53,602 bases of DNA, taken from Nocardia araoensis NBRC 100135 (GTDB lineage: Bacteria > Actinomycetota > Actinomycetes > Mycobacteriales > Mycobacteriaceae). The first letter of the stretch is position 1. Every line of letters starts with the position of its first letter. The stretch is taken from the NCBI RefSeq assembly GCF_000308435.1, contig NZ_BAFR01000153.1, forward strand, positions 1 through 53,602, written 5' to 3'. Under the pieces are notes generated by a model. It ran no database searches and was not told the DNA's origin. It saw only the letters and a list, made by a program, of their open reading frames with translations. A program made the position numbers and the translations under genes. Of this stretch, positions 25,456 through 32,931 are shown one piece after another.

Positions 25456-25484
25456 CTCGTGGAGCTGCCGGGAATCGAACCCGG
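25456..25484. repeat. attL core, 29-bp copy of the ssrA 3' end
   Basis: Starts CTCGTGGAGCTGCCGGGAAT and ends in CGAACCCGG. Identical to 34973-35001; the next bases differ (ATTAGGG here, GTCCTCC at ssrA). It includes the T-arm and acceptor 3' strand of the tmRNA but no functional gene. Confidence 0.92.
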
Positions 25485-25575
25485 ATTAGGGTCCTGGCAG
25501 GGGTGCCGATCCGGGCTATACCTGCGAAAACACATCACTGTGAGTCACGCTCAATCACGGGCTTTCTCGGCGGGT

Positions 25576-25596
25576 TGTGCCCAAAATGTGCCCACG
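25576..25596. repeat. Probable integrase arm-type sites, left
   Basis: A 21-bp sequence built from two TGTGCCCA units 11 bp apart, joined by AAA, ending CG. An identical 21-mer lies at 34886-34906. On the excised circle the two copies would flank the attP core at about 90 and 65 bp, as arm-binding sites of tyrosine integrases do. Confidence 0.65.
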
Positions 25597-25632
25597 GAAG
25601 CGGCCCAGTGGACACGCGGGGCAACGTGGATA

Positions 25633-26598
25633 TCAGGCGTCGGCGGTCATGTCCGGGTCGATCTGGGTGAGCATCGAGCGCGCCCAGTCGGTGCCCTTGT
25701 GTTCCTCCGGCAGTGCCGCGTACCCGTCCTCGGCTTCGCGTATCGCATCAGGGGTGCGGCCCATCGCTGCCAGCACGACACCGCGTTCGAGGCCCCAGAA
25801 CCCTGGGGTGTACCAGTACCCGAACGCCGGAAGGTCGATCCCTTCCGTTGCTGCCGCTGCGGCGTCGGCATGGTGCAGAGCCCGCGCGGCCCGGCGGCGG
25901 TCACCCTGTAGGGCGAGCAGTTCGGCCCGCTGATATCGGTCATAAACACCGAGGATCGGGTGTGCCCGCGTGACGGCTATCGCCGACTCGGTGAGGTCCA
26001 CGGCGCGCTGTAGGTCGCCGTTGTGGCGCGCGGTGTAGGCGCGGAAGCTGTGCGCGTGCGCGAGCTGTGACGGGTCGTTGCCGTCCTCGGCGAGCTTGGC
26101 GGCGTCGCCCAGTACCCGGTCGGCGATATGAGCTCGGTCGGTGGCGTGCTCCAGCCAGCCGCGGTATCGCGCGACTTCGGACGCGAGGCTGGCCGAAGCC
26201 TTACCGCCTGCTCGGTGCCGTGCCAGGGTGCGCGCCGTCGCATCCATGCCGCGGACCAGCTGCACAACGGCCGACGCGCCCACAACGTCCTCGAGATGCC
26301 GCGTGCGGTCCAGGATCGCAGAGATGTCTTCCAGTCCTGCACGGCCCGCGCTGGACGGGTCACCTACGGTTGAGCCGAGCCGTTCCAGGTCGACGGACTC
26401 CAGCCCCAATGTGGGGTCGGACAGCACGGACCGGTATGCCTCGAGCACCGCGGCGGTTACGGGCCGCTGCCCGGTCTCGACCAGTGATAGATAGCCGGGA
26501 GTGAAGCATGTCCGGCTGGCCATGCGGCGCAATCCGATACCGGCGACTGTGCGCAGCTCGCGCAGCAGTTCGCCCGTCACCCCCGCATCGGTAAACAC
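25633..26598 (-). CDS. XRE-family regulator with a TPR-like C-terminal region (module copy 2)
   Basis: 321 residues from the GTG at 26598, chosen because the HTH follows directly (LLRELRTVAGIGLRRMASRT, then CFTPGYLSLVETGQRPVTAA). The rest is helical with TPR-like repeats (LAHAHSFRAYTARHNGDLQR; YDRYQRAELLALQGDRRRAA), as in actinobacterial XRE-TPR sensors. It diverges from the second small-gene cassette. It takes the place of the unrelated XRE protein of copy 1. It lies at the attL end, where satellites often carry cargo. Confidence 0.75.
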   Translation of the reverse strand: MFTDAGVTGELLRELRTVAGIGLRRMASRTCFTPGYLSLVETGQRPVTAAVLEAYRSVLSDPTLGLESVDLERLGSTVGDPSSAGRAGLEDISAILDRTRHLEDVVGASAVVQLVRGMDATARTLARHRAGGKASASLASEVARYRGWLEHATDRAHIADRVLGDAAKLAEDGNDPSQLAHAHSFRAYTARHNGDLQRAVDLTESAIAVTRAHPILGVYDRYQRAELLALQGDRRRAARALHHADAAAAATEGIDLPAFGYWYTPGFWGLERGVVLAAMGRTPDAIREAEDGYAALPEEHKGTDWARSMLTQIDPDMTADA

Positions 26599-26653
26599 AA
26601 GCAAACAGTAAGCCCATTCAGCGAAGTTCGCTGGCAGAACACACTTTCCATAG

Positions 26654-26693
26654 CCCCGGCGTCGGGTTGACCCCCGAATCCCCGGCGCCGGGT
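26654..26693. repeat. Tandem 14-bp motif upstream of the small-gene pair (copy 2)
   Basis: CCCCGGCGTCGGGT (26654-26667) and CCCCGGCGCCGGGT (26680-26693), 26 bp apart, followed by CCAACCCACACCAC as in copy 1 (22565-22597). Conservation of this non-coding block next to the two small genes suggests a shared operator or RNA element. Confidence 0.7.
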
Positions 26694-26732
26694 GCCACCC
26701 AACCCACACCACGCGCTCCGGAGGGTCACTGA

Positions 26733-26900
26733 ATGACCGAAGAACTCGCCAACGTCCTGATCGTCATTGCCGCCGTCGCCGGGCTGTTGATCATCGTGTT
26801 CTGGGTGCTGCCGTGGCTAATCCAGCTCGGCGAGGAACCGGACGAGTCCGTGCCGTTCCGTGAGGTCATGGAACGCATCGACCGCGAGGACAAGCAGTGA
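26733..26900 (+). CDS. Small single-pass membrane protein (module copy 2)
   Basis: 55 residues from the ATG at 26733; GGAGGG lies about 12 bases upstream. The helix VLIVIAAVAGLLIIVFWVLP (8-27) is followed by an acidic tail with VPFREVMERIDREDKQ. Homologous to 22616-22780, with the tail better kept than the helix. Its stop overlaps the next GTG. Confidence 0.72.
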   Translation: MTEELANVLIVIAAVAGLLIIVFWVLPWLIQLGEEPDESVPFREVMERIDREDKQ

Positions 26901-27070
26901 CCACCCGGCGGTCCTGGGTCGAGGACTACTGCGAGGACGGCGACATGCCCGCCGACGAAACCCATGCCCGCGGCTTGCTGAAGATCCACGCCACCTGCAC
27001 GCCACCGTGCCCACGCAAGGTGTCCGCGGAGCGCTATCTCCGGGAGCAGACCGAAGGGCAGCAACCGTAG
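26897..27070 (+). CDS. Small Cys/His protein (module copy 2)
   Basis: 57 residues, start GTG within the upstream stop (GTGA). Core: TTRRSWVEDYCEDGDMP, H-ARGLLKIH, C-T-PPCPRKVSAERYL. All three Cys and both spaced His match copy 1, while the C-terminal tail does not. Probably acts with the membrane protein; function unknown. A strong terminator follows within 40 bases, so the cassette is a complete transcription unit. Confidence 0.72.
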   Translation: MTTRRSWVEDYCEDGDMPADETHARGLLKIHATCTPPCPRKVSAERYLREQTEGQQP

Positions 27071-27104
27071 GCGCATGTCCGAACGTCTCGCGGCACTCTG
27101 AAGC

Positions 27105-27144
27105 AGCGAACCGGGGGACTCACGATCGAGTCCCCCGGTTCGCT
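27105..27144. terminator. Strong hairpin between convergent cargo and capsid operons
   Basis: AGCGAACCGGGGGACT (27105-27120) pairs perfectly with AGTCCCCCGGTTCGCT (27129-27144), loop 8. It sits between the cargo cassette (plus) and the leftward virion genes, and can stop both. Confidence 0.85.
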
Positions 27145-27159
27145 GTCTGTGGGACGGTG

Positions 27160-27771
27160 TCAATTCTCGCCGACGATGCCCGCCAGTTCGGCGACGCTGC
27201 GGAATCGCTCGATCCGGGCGAAGGGGTATCGGCGCCGGGCAGCACGTACCACCGTGCGCGGGATGTCTTCCCGGATCCAAATACGCGACTCCAGTCGCAT
27301 CCACGTCGTCCGCACCGTCGAGGCCGGATCGTTGGGGCGAACACCGCGCAGCTTCGGCCCACGGGCGGTCACTTCGGTGACGACCGGCCGTTCCGGGATG
27401 TTGTCGTTGCACATCAGGCTCACATCCAACCCGCTCATCGGTGACGGCAACTCGGCCAGGTTGGTCATGATGGAACTGACGCGCCAACCGCAAATGCAGG
27501 CGATATGTGGGGCCACATGCTCTTCCCGAAGGCAGAATGCTGCCGGTGTCCATCGCGCATACTTACCTTCGGCTTCGTCGGGTCGATCGCCGATACGGGG
27601 CAACTCCGATTCCGGTGCACCATAGAACCCGATGAGGCCATTCGGCCGGATTCCGTCGAGCCGGTAACCGTGCAGAACCTCGGGCATCACCTTCAAGTCA
27701 ACCCAACCGCAGGGGTTGAAGAACATTCCCGTGCGCGATGCTGGACCGAAGTCGGTCCCCGCGCTGCCCAT
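27160..27771 (-). CDS. Phage-element protein of unknown function downstream of capsid
   Basis: 203 residues; the ATG at 27771 overlaps the capsid TGA, so the two are co-translated. Visible segments are LHGYRLDGIRPNGLIGFYGA, YARWTPAAFCLREEHVAPHI (with a CxC in ACICGW) and an Arg-rich C-terminal part. No family recognised. Position directly after the capsid suggests a role in the particle or in helper interference. A shorter start at the ATG at 27726 is possible. Confidence 0.6.
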   Translation of the reverse strand: MGSAGTDFGPASRTGMFFNPCGWVDLKVMPEVLHGYRLDGIRPNGLIGFYGAPESELPRIGDRPDEAEGKYARWTPAAFCLREEHVAPHIACICGWRVSSIMTNLAELPSPMSGLDVSLMCNDNIPERPVVTEVTARGPKLRGVRPNDPASTVRTTWMRLESRIWIREDIPRTVVRAARRRYPFARIERFRSVAELAGIVGEN

Positions 27772-28613
27772 CAGCTTCCGTCCGGCTCGCCGATACGGAC
27801 GATTGCCTGCGGATGCGGGAACCCGAACGCCACACGCATCGTCGCCTTCACGCCCACCCGGTCGGACGAGAAGTACGCGTCCTCGGAGATGGTGAGCCGG
27901 GTGTCGGTGCGCAGCGTGGTGAACGCGAACGACCGCGGGATCGCCCAGATGTCGCCATCGGTGACGTACGGGGAGGTCAGCAAGGGCACACCGAGAACGG
28001 TTGTCGCGCCGGGCCGCGCCGGATCCGGGCCAAGGAGCGGCTTGTTCGAACCGGTCATCTCCTTGATCTTCGCCAGCTCGAGCGCCGTGTCCGGGTGGGT
28101 CACGAAGTTGGTGATCTGGGCGCCGACGTTCGCCGCCTTGCTGATCGCCTCGGCGAACACGTCGGTGTTGCTGACGCCGGAACCGATGTCGACCCACTGG
28201 TGCACGGTGCTGCCGATGCCGTCGGGCCCGTTGCTCGTTGTCACAGCGAAGAACGCGGCGTCGACCTTCGCGACGATGCTGCGGACCAAACCGCTGCCGA
28301 CGATATCCAGTGCGGACGGGTTCGAGTCCTCAGCCAGTTCGCGGGAGACGATCGTCAGCCCGGCGACCTTCTTGTGCGTGATCTCGAGTTCGTCGTGCCC
28401 GGAGTCGCTCGGCGTGATCTCGCTGCCTTCGGGCACCCACGCCGCGGTCGGGTCGGCGGTGACGATCGGGAACTTGGAACTGGTGGAGTCGGTTTGCAGG
28501 ACGGTGGTCACGGTGAAAGCGACCGAATCACGTTGAACTGGCCGGACGATCAGCGCGTGAATCTGCTCGGGCAGAAGACCGCCGATGCCCGACGCAGTGG
28601 TGTAGAGAGCCAT
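27771..28613 (-). CDS. Major capsid protein, HK97 fold
   Basis: 280 residues, ATG at 28613 behind AAGGGCGAG. HK97-type phrases: LLPEQIHALIVRPVQRDSVA, FPIVTADPTAAWVPEGSEIT, HKKVAGLTIVSRELAEDSNP, FAFTTLRTDTRLTISEDAYF and VGVKATMRVAFGFPHPQAIV. It lacks a long N-terminal delta domain, which fits use of a separate scaffold (28745). It would form the satellite's own capsid shell. Portal and terminase would have to come from a helper. Confidence 0.88.
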   Translation of the reverse strand: MALYTTASGIGGLLPEQIHALIVRPVQRDSVAFTVTTVLQTDSTSSKFPIVTADPTAAWVPEGSEITPSDSGHDELEITHKKVAGLTIVSRELAEDSNPSALDIVGSGLVRSIVAKVDAAFFAVTTSNGPDGIGSTVHQWVDIGSGVSNTDVFAEAISKAANVGAQITNFVTHPDTALELAKIKEMTGSNKPLLGPDPARPGATTVLGVPLLTSPYVTDGDIWAIPRSFAFTTLRTDTRLTISEDAYFSSDRVGVKATMRVAFGFPHPQAIVRIGEPDGS

Positions 28614-28692
28614 GGAATGCTCGCCCTTTGCGGTAGCGGGGAATGGTCTCCGGTGGGCCTCAAGCCCTTCCGGGTGCCCCGCTGGGGCGAGC

Positions 28693-28746
28693 GTGACGGC
28701 GGTGCCCTAGCTCCCTGGCAGTCGCACCGCCGTCACGTGACAGTTT
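28693..28746. terminator. Hairpin between scaffold and capsid genes
   Basis: GTGACGGCGGTGC (28693-28705) pairs perfectly with GCACCGCCGTCAC (28734-28746) across a 28-base loop. It overlaps the scaffold stop codon. It may reduce read-through or set the capsid/scaffold ratio by mRNA processing. Confidence 0.5.
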
Positions 28747-29233
28747 ACAGCCGTTCCCGCGACGCCCCGAACACGTCCGCCCAGCTCGTACCAAGGCTGT
28801 CGACGCTCGCACCCGACGCACCAGACCGCAGTGACCCGACCGCGGGCCGTTGCTTCTGGGCTCGCTGCCAATGCGGGTGCGACTGGAGAAGGGCGTCAAT
28901 CGACTTGCCCACCTTCGCCGGATCTATCGCGCCGTCCTTGCCGCGCAACGTCTCCAGGTCGACTCCACCCGTCCACAGATCGGCAGGGTCGGCCAACCGG
29001 TCCGCGGCAAGCCGCTCAACCTGCTCACGCTCGAACGCGGTGACGCGTTCCCGGAGGGCATCGCGTTCGGTCTCGACGGTGCGCAGCTGGCGCCGATACT
29101 TGGCCGCTTCTCGGTTCGGTGTCTGCTGCTGCTCGGCGCCGGAGTCGGTCTCCGGTTCGGCCGGCGTGGGTTCGGCCGGCACTCCGTCGGTGGGCTCGAC
29201 CGGTTCGGCCGGCGCGGTGGTGGGTTCAGTCAT
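28745..29233 (-). CDS. Capsid scaffold-like protein
   Basis: 162 residues. A Pro/Glu/Thr-rich, disordered N-terminus (1-38) is followed by a coiled coil (AAKYRRQLRTVETERDALRE to about 75), then LAADRLADPADLWTGGVDLE and AIDPAKVGKSIDALLQSHPH. This is the layout of the small acidic scaffold usually found right before the capsid gene. Its ATG lies inside the end of the upstream small gene (8-base overlap). Confidence 0.75.
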   Translation of the reverse strand: MTEPTTAPAEPVEPTDGVPAEPTPAEPETDSGAEQQQTPNREAAKYRRQLRTVETERDALRERVTAFEREQVERLAADRLADPADLWTGGVDLETLRGKDGAIDPAKVGKSIDALLQSHPHWQRAQKQRPAVGSLRSGASGASVDSLGTSWADVFGASRERL

Positions 29234-29438
29234 CGGTGTGACTCCTCTCAGTGAATGGTGGGGTGACGTAGATGTTCTCGGTGACGCGCTCGATGCCCTC
29301 CTCGGTGAACTCGAAGTAGGTCACCTGCACGTCGCCCACGGGGATGTCGTCGGCGGGCAACGTGCGGCGCGGCACGACGTCGGGCGGAGCACGGTGATAT
29401 TCGGGGAATCCGCGGCTCAGGTCCTGTTCGGCAGACAC
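29226..29438 (-). CDS. Small phage-element protein
   Basis: 70 residues from the GTG at 29438 behind GAGAGG. It reads SAEQDLSRGFPEYHRAPPDV then DVQVTYFEFTEEGIERVTEN. It overlaps the scaffold start, so it is first in the virion operon. No known family. Confidence 0.55.
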   Translation of the reverse strand: MSAEQDLSRGFPEYHRAPPDVVPRRTLPADDIPVGDVQVTYFEFTEEGIERVTENIYVTPPFTERSHTDD

Positions 29439-29789
29439 GGGGCCGTCCTCTCGGGTAGATGGGGTGCGTGACGTTATGACGCGCTGACCAGCCGGTTTGC
29501 GCAGGCAGGACGACCGGGCGGACCAGGTCCGGAGCCCGCAACGCCCTGACCTGCGGCGATGCGTTTGGAACAAACGGATAGGGGGTGCACGCCTATGCCG
29601 GAGGGTGCGGGCGCAGCGCTCCGGGGGTCATCCCCCACCCGTCGAGATCCCCAGACCCGTAGAGAACGGCAGCGTCTATGCCCTTGGCGGGAGCAGCGGG
29701 CCGACCGGGTAGCGATGCCCCGGGTGCTGATGGCGCGCGACCGCCGCGCGGCGGAAACCACGCGGCGGTCTGCGTTCGGGGCGCGCATC
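29439..29789. other. Untranslated stretch between helicase and virion operons
   Basis: About 350 bp without a supported gene on either strand. It separates the replication operon (ending 29790) from the virion operon (starting 29438) and should hold the virion promoter. Short dyads such as ACCGCCGCGCGGCGG (near 29750) and GGGGGTCATCCCCC (29625) are visible. A packaging site is conceivable but unproven. Confidence 0.35.
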
Positions 29790-31280
29790 TCACATCTCCA
29801 GCTGGTCCGAGCCCGCCGACTTCTTGGCCAAACCCATGTAGTCCCAGGCTCGGAGGAAGTCGGATCTGCGGTATCCGCGCGCCGCGTTCTTCGGGCTCGT
29901 CGGCCGCCAGGAGTGGATGCGGTAGTTCGTCGACAACATGCGGCCCATGCGCTGGGCGGTGATCGCGGTGCGATTCTTGAACGCGTCCGCGGCCCACATA
30001 TCTGGATTGCCGCGTGCTAGCCTCTCCAGTAGTTCGGCGGTCGGCACGAACTCCTGCTCATCGAATGCCTTCTGCAGATCGGCGAGCAGCACCACGTGCG
30101 GGCGCGCCTTGATAGCTCCGTCTTCACGCATCATCTCGTTGCGCTCCAAGTCCTTGACGATGATCTTCTCCAGCCTCGACGGCCAATCGCCGCCAGCCGC
30201 CGACGCGATCCGAGCCAACGGCCGCCACACTTCCTTGCGGCGGCCGGTGAGCTTCTCCGGCAACGCGGGACGGGTTGCGCTGATCACTTTCAAGACCTGC
30301 TCGACGGCTACACCTAGGCGCCTGCCCAGTTCGGTTGTCTCTTCCTCGATCAGTTCCCAATCGGTCTCTTCTACCTCCCCGTTGTTCGCTGGGACGCACA
30401 AGATTTCGATGCATCGCGACACCGTGTCTTCCGGTAGGTCCGGGGCGTTGCCTGCCATCGCGACCGGGGAGTAGGTGCTCATCTCCTCCACCGACCATCC
30501 GCCGTTCTCCTTGTCGGGAACGAGTACCGGCCGCGTGGAGGATCGCTTGTATCCGGAGTTGATGATCGCGAGCACATCCTCGATCCCCGGTTTCTTCGGC
30601 GACAGGGATCGGTCGCACTCGTCGATCAGCAAGGTGCGTATCTCCTGATTGAGGATGCGCGGCACCAGCGCTGAGGAAGACACCGTGGACATCAGAAGCG
30701 GATCACGCGCCGTGTGCTGAATGTGTTCGAGCCCGGTGGTTTTGCCGCTTCCCGGCATCGGGCTATCGAACTTGAGCCGGGGACTGGTGTAGGTCTCCTC
30801 GCAGGCGTAGGTGTGCGCCACCCACAACGACAGCGTCACCGAGTCGTCGGGGTCGGCGGTGTAGACGTAGGCGGCGAAGTGTTCGCGCACTTCCTCGAGT
30901 ACTCCCGCGAGCCCTGCCTCCAGTAGCGGATCCGGTTCCACAACCCCTTCCGGAGTAACCGGAGAAACCGGAGGAGCCGGAGAAACCGGTTCCCTACCCT
31001 GCTCCGGAGAAACCGGAGAATCTGGCGGAGCCGGAGAAACCGGCGGCGTCGTGTCTCCAGTTCCGCCACTTCCGCCGGTTTCTCCGGTTACTCCGGAGAC
31101 CGGTTTCGGAGTACCGGATCCGCGGTGCCGCTGCCGAGCAATCTGCTCGTCGTACAGGGCGCGGCAGTCCGAACAGCCACCGTGGAACATCCTGCGGTGC
31201 GCTGGGCAGGCCGCGGGCGGTTCCGGAAGAGTCGGACCGGAGCCTTCAGCGGCATGGGAGAAGTCGAGTCCGTTGCTCAT
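29790..31280 (-). CDS. DUF3631 helicase/ATPase of the satellite, with Pro-rich linker
   Basis: 496 residues from the ATG at 31280, which overlaps the stop of the primase gene. An N-terminal Cys/His knuckle (AACPAHRRMFHGGCSDCRAL) is followed by a repetitive SP/VSPAPP linker (about 60-110). The ATPase core has Walker A SPMPGSGKTTGLE and Walker B IRTLLIDECDR, and DUF3631 fills the C-terminal third (RPALPEKLTGRRKEVWRPLA to SWRPTSPKNAARGYRRSDF). This is the replicative helicase of small actinobacterial elements, working with the primase-polymerase next to it. Confidence 0.85.
   Translation of the reverse strand: MSNGLDFSHAAEGSGPTLPEPPAACPAHRRMFHGGCSDCRALYDEQIARQRHRGSGTPKPVSGVTGETGGSGGTGDTTPPVSPAPPDSPVSPEQGREPVSPAPPVSPVTPEGVVEPDPLLEAGLAGVLEEVREHFAAYVYTADPDDSVTLSLWVAHTYACEETYTSPRLKFDSPMPGSGKTTGLEHIQHTARDPLLMSTVSSSALVPRILNQEIRTLLIDECDRSLSPKKPGIEDVLAIINSGYKRSSTRPVLVPDKENGGWSVEEMSTYSPVAMAGNAPDLPEDTVSRCIEILCVPANNGEVEETDWELIEEETTELGRRLGVAVEQVLKVISATRPALPEKLTGRRKEVWRPLARIASAAGGDWPSRLEKIIVKDLERNEMMREDGAIKARPHVVLLADLQKAFDEQEFVPTAELLERLARGNPDMWAADAFKNRTAITAQRMGRMLSTNYRIHSWRPTSPKNAARGYRRSDFLRAWDYMGLAKKSAGSDQLEM
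30950..31090. repeat. Short tandem repeats in the helicase linker
   Basis: Degenerate GGAGAAACCGG / GGAGCCGGAGAA units recur about ten times, encoding S-P-V-S-P-A-P-P type repeats. Part of the tract (30950-31040 against 31060-31100) is also inverted (CCGGTTTCTCCGG against CCGGAGAAACCGG). Such tracts change length easily by slippage. Confidence 0.65.
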
Positions 31281-32005
31281 GCACGTCTCCGTTCCGCGGA
31301 CATCAGGGTCCGCTCTATCTCGGGGGCGCTGAGCCCCGCCGTGGCAGCCGCGGCGCGCAGAAGGTCCATCAGCGCCGGGTCGGCGCCCTGCTCGATCGCG
31401 CGGCAGGCGGCCCAAAACAGCGCATGGTTTCGGTTCCCCGGGGCGGCCGTGGCCACGGTGCGGATCAGGCCTTCGTTGCGGTCCGCGGACGGCCGGGCGC
31501 GGTACTGCTGGCGCACCGGGTAGGCCACCCGATCCACCAGGTGTTCGGGCAGCGGCGCGATACGGGCCTTGTTGGCCCACTCGTACCGGCGGTTCGATGG
31601 GTGCACGCTGGGCGCGACCACGAGATATCCGGCGCTGGTCTTGACGTCGATCCCTGTGGCACCAGCCAGCTTCCCCCGGCATCGGCCCCGGTATCGGAAC
31701 CACAAGTGCCAGCCGCCCCCACCGGTGTGCGCGGTCCACGTCTCCGGAATGGTGCCGAGTTGTTCGAGGGTGCCGCCTGATCGCGGGTCGACGTCGAGCA
31801 CCACCGTGGTGTCGGCGGGCCGGATGCCGATGTTGTAGCGCGGGTTCTGGTGCCACCACGCCCGGATCACCTCCGGGTCGGTGGTGGCGTCGTCCTTGCC
31901 GTGCGCGCAGGCGGGGAGCTTCCCGCGTGGAACCAGCGGCAGCACGGACAACCCGGCACGGGCGTAGGCCAGTGCGTATTCCAGGGGGAGAGCTTCCACG
32001 GTCAC
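31277..32005 (-). CDS. Bifunctional DNA primase/polymerase (prim-pol, AEP type)
   Basis: 242 residues from the GTG at 32005 (AGGGGGAT upstream; the GTG overlaps the preceding stop). Motifs: ALAYARAGLSVLPLVPRGKL, NIGIRPADTTVVLDVDPRSG (catalytic D-x-D), GGGGWHLWFRYRG (s-H-x motif) and SAGYLVVAPSVHPSNRRYEW. The archaeo-eukaryotic primase fold primes and copies the element's DNA. Its stop overlaps the helicase start, as in phiRv-type elements. Confidence 0.88.
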   Translation of the reverse strand: MTVEALPLEYALAYARAGLSVLPLVPRGKLPACAHGKDDATTDPEVIRAWWHQNPRYNIGIRPADTTVVLDVDPRSGGTLEQLGTIPETWTAHTGGGGWHLWFRYRGRCRGKLAGATGIDVKTSAGYLVVAPSVHPSNRRYEWANKARIAPLPEHLVDRVAYPVRQQYRARPSADRNEGLIRTVATAAPGNRNHALFWAACRAIEQGADPALMDLLRAAAATAGLSAPEIERTLMSAERRRA

Positions 32006-32250
32006 GCGGCATCCCCCTTCTCGATCGCGATCTTGCGGCGGCATGTCGGGCCGAGGTGCAGGGCAACAGATTTCGCGGCAACAACCCACTGCCCACAGCG
32101 GTTGCATCGGACCGCGAGCCGGAATCCACGCTCACGCGCAGCGGCGAGAACCGCCGCGTCCAACTTGTCCTCGTACAGCTCCGTCACGGGAACGCCCGAA
32201 GGCGTGACCAGCTCGGCCACGCCCTGGGTTTCGTAGTTGTTTTCGGTCAA
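32002..32250 (-). CDS. Small zinc-finger protein (DUF6011-like)
   Basis: 82 residues. C-terminal zinc ribbon: VRCNRCGQWVVAAKSVALHL then GPTCRRK. This C-x2-C...C pattern is common in phage-encoded DUF6011 proteins. It overlaps the primase start by 4 bases and belongs to the replication operon. Nucleic-acid binding is probable. Confidence 0.65.
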   Translation of the reverse strand: MTENNYETQGVAELVTPSGVPVTELYEDKLDAAVLAAARERGFRLAVRCNRCGQWVVAAKSVALHLGPTCRRKIAIEKGDAA

Positions 32251-32263
32251 CGGCGCTGCCCCC

Positions 32264-32830
32264 TCAGTCCGCGTCCACGACGTCGGCGACCTGGAGCAGG
32301 ACGGCCGCGAGCTGCCGCGCCTCGGACACCGTGGCGTCGAAGTCGGTGGTGCCGTGCCGCTGGTTCACCGCGATGTAGACGCTGTCCCTGCCGCCGGGCC
32401 GACGCACCGGGGAGACTTCGGCGCTGGCGACCAGGCCGACGCCCGGCGCCGGTTCGATCGTCAGCGCGATGACCTGCTCAGGGCCATAGCAGATCCGGTC
32501 GTCGGTGAACAACTCGTCGGGGTGTCCGTCGCCGGTTGGGCACCAGGACGCGCAGCCGGGGTCGCGGCGGCAGGTCTGGCACTTGACCGGAACGTCCGGC
32601 AACGGCGCGCTGACGGTGGCGATGACCTTCTTGCAGACCGAGCACGCCAGGTCGAACTCGGCGGTGTTGATGATCGCGGCGCATCCGTGGCCGGGCGCGC
32701 ACCGGAACACCTGTCCACCGAGCTCGTCGCGGAAGTTCTCGGTCGGTACCCACGGACCGCGCTGGTTGCCGCAGTCCTTGCAGGTAGGGCGGTCGAACTG
32801 CGCCGCGGTGAGGGGGGTTGGTATTGTCAT
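32264..32830 (-). CDS. Multi-zinc-ribbon protein of the satellite
   Basis: 188 residues from the ATG at 32830 behind AAAGGAAG. It has many Cys pairs: CKDCG, FRCAPGHGC, CSVCKKV, CQTCRRD and CASWC, so two or three zinc knuckles fill residues 15-110. A C-terminal domain resembles a small protein with T-V-S-E-A-R-Q-L. The function is unknown; it is in the early operon with the primase. Confidence 0.6.
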   Translation of the reverse strand: MTIPTPLTAAQFDRPTCKDCGNQRGPWVPTENFRDELGGQVFRCAPGHGCAAIINTAEFDLACSVCKKVIATVSAPLPDVPVKCQTCRRDPGCASWCPTGDGHPDELFTDDRICYGPEQVIALTIEPAPGVGLVASAEVSPVRRPGGRDSVYIAVNQRHGTTDFDATVSEARQLAAVLLQVADVVDAD

Positions 32831-32931
32831 TTCGACACTTCCTTTGTGGTGAGGGTTGGTGTTCTCGGCCCGGCGAGCGGGTACCAGCCGCTCGACCGGG
32901 CCGCTTCCGATTCCGGGCGGGGATTCAGGCA

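Noticed and set aside
25456..25484. Possible tRNA gene at attL because of the T-arm-like GGTTCGATTCCCGG
   Set aside because: Only the 3' end of the tmRNA is present; no D-arm, anticodon arm or 5' acceptor strand can be found next to it.
25459..25911. Plus-strand frame starting in attL with CAQNVPTEAA, like the integrase C-terminus
   Set aside because: The likeness comes from the shared 21-bp arm-type site being read in the same frame; the rest does not resemble an integrase.
29559..30020. Plus-strand frame antisense to the end of the helicase gene
   Set aside because: Crosses the end of the helicase gene, is Arg-rich and without motifs; kept only as part of the unexplained gap.
30950..31090. 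CRISPR array at the repeated GGAGAAACCGG tract
   Set aside because: Repeats are 11-14 bases, degenerate, without spacers, and lie within an intact coding frame.
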